A program made the translations under genes and the position numbers. From the NCBI GenBank assembly GCA_022451765.1, contig JAKUNY010000075.1:1-7246 (forward strand): a stretch of 7,246 nt of DNA, written 5' to 3'. The DNA comes from Candidatus Poseidoniaceae archaeon (GTDB taxonomy: Archaea; Thermoplasmatota; Poseidoniia; Poseidoniales; Poseidoniaceae). How positions within the stretch are numbered: position 1 is the first letter of the stretch; the number at the start of each line of letters is the position of its first letter. The notes under the pieces were generated by a model that was given only the letters and a program-made list of their open reading frames with translations, was not told where the DNA came from and searched no databases. Of the stretch, positions 6,609 to 7,246 are shown one piece after another.

Positions 6609-7246
6609 TCAGGTGCGCCTGTGTCGAAGAAGAAATGAATCTATACGGTCAAATGCTGTATGCAGGGTTTGAACATCGGGTAGGAAAACAAGCCGCACGT
6701 GGCCTTTGCCTTTGTCTCTGCTAAAGCCAGAACCATGAACAAGCAGGACATGTTCCTCATGAAGCAATTGCAAAACAAATTCCTTGTCGTTGTCTTTCCA
6801 TTTCTCGTCAGTCAAGCGAACGAACATGTAAAACGCTCCTTCCGGAGCCTCAACTTCCAACCCTTCGATGGATGCGATACGGTCCAAACAGACGTCCCTT
6901 CGCTCTTTGACCGTCTTCGAATATTCTTTCATCCACGAACGGTCTTGGTTGAGGCCTGCCAAAAACCCAAGTTGAGCCGGTGTTGATGCACACAGACGCG
7001 AACGTAAGATTCGCTCAATTCCATCCCGGATGGATGCCATGGTTGATTTTGGATCGTGAATTGCCATGTAACCGATTCTCCAGCCGGGCGCGTAGTAGAC
7101 CTTTGAAACCCCGTTCATTGTTACAACTGGAGTCAATTTTGAACAACTAGCAGCACTACCCTGGCGATTCGAAAAATCAACGCCATCGTAAATTTCATCA
7201 GCAACAAGGATGCAATCTGGCCAAGCTTCGAGCATGGTTAACAACC
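6609..7246 (-). CDS. Class I/II PLP-dependent aminotransferase, probably alanine/glutamate type (partial, N-terminus outside window)
   Basis: The C-terminal 212 or so residues of a cytoplasmic aminotransferase of fold type I; the frame stays open through the right edge, so the true start lies outside. Counting from the first in-window codon at 7244, the motifs are ADEIYD (15-20; Asp16 pairs with the PLP nitrogen and Tyr19 lies next to it), the Schiff-base Lys48 in NGVSKVYYAPGWRIGY (44-59; genomic codon 7103-7101), Arg56 of the GWR phosphate-binding motif, and Arg184 in GHVRLVFLP (181-189), the usual carboxylate-binding arginine. VLLVHGSGF followed by HVRLVFLP resembles AlaA/AlaT-type enzymes (glutamate-pyruvate aminotransferase), which are often labelled aspartate aminotransferases. 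The family call is firm; the substrate is inferred. The gene ends in TGA at 6609, 23 bp before the large membrane protein, probably as the first visible gene of the same transcript. Confidence 0.93.
   Translation of the reverse strand, partial: LLTMLEAWPDCILVADEIYDGVDFSNRQGSAASCSKLTPVVTMNGVSKVYYAPGWRIGYMAIHDPKSTMASIRDGIERILRSRLCASTPAQLGFLAGLNQDRSWMKEYSKTVKERRDVCLDRIASIEGLEVEAPEGAFYMFVRLTDEKWKDNDKEFVLQLLHEEHVLLVHGSGFSRDKGKGHVRLVFLPDVQTLHTAFDRIDSFLLRHRRT

Noticed and set aside
6485..6986. Plus-strand frames across the aminotransferase and the start of the membrane protein
   Set aside because: The minus strand encodes the conserved aminotransferase C-terminus with its arginine motif and a plausible signal peptide, so the plus frames are fortuitous.
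1..7246. tRNA or other RNA genes, CRISPR array, insertion sequence, attachment site or phage signature
   Set aside because: Almost all bases lie in five co-directional genes. No transposase or integrase motif and no spaced direct repeats were seen, and the gaps are too short for a tRNA except the 101-bp one, which does not show tRNA arms.

Overview
The window looks like a piece of a planktonic archaeal genome, most likely a Marine Group II (Poseidoniales) euryarchaeote. Three things suggest this. The glycine hydroxymethyltransferase has the archaeal-style active-site lysine motif TGSSHKTFPGPQGG. The first gene encodes an N-terminally anchored, acidic, Asp/Gly-rich protein with thrombospondin type 3-like calcium loops, a style common in that group. 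The genes are tightly packed with few Shine-Dalgarno sites. This assignment is inferred from style; no rRNA or other marker gene is present.

All five genes lie on the minus strand, so transcription runs from high to low coordinates: (5) a class I/II aminotransferase, cut by the right edge (6609-7246); (4) a 1025-residue membrane protein with a long cytoplasmic TPR-like region and a basic tail (3508-6585); (3) serine/glycine hydroxymethyltransferase, glyA (2167-3486); (2) a 340-353-residue soluble protein that overlaps the end of glyA and appears to be an internal duplication of a V4R-like domain (1148-2209); and (1) a secreted or membrane-anchored calcium-loop protein, cut by the left edge (1-1046). 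Gaps are 23 bp (5/4), 21 bp (4/3), an overlap (3/2) and 101 bp (2/1). Genes 5 to 2 are therefore probably one transcript. Gene 1 may be read through or have its own promoter, because the only real intergenic space lies before it and holds a short palindrome, a weak TATA-like stretch and the clearest Shine-Dalgarno site in the window.

Functionally, the aminotransferase and glyA belong to small amino acid metabolism (probably alanine/glutamate and serine/glycine/one-carbon units). They flank a large envelope protein with no recognised function. The glyA-coupled duplicated protein is the best candidate for something undescribed. No RNA genes, insertion sequences, CRISPR arrays or phage genes were seen. 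No gene-free stretch exceeds about 100 bp.
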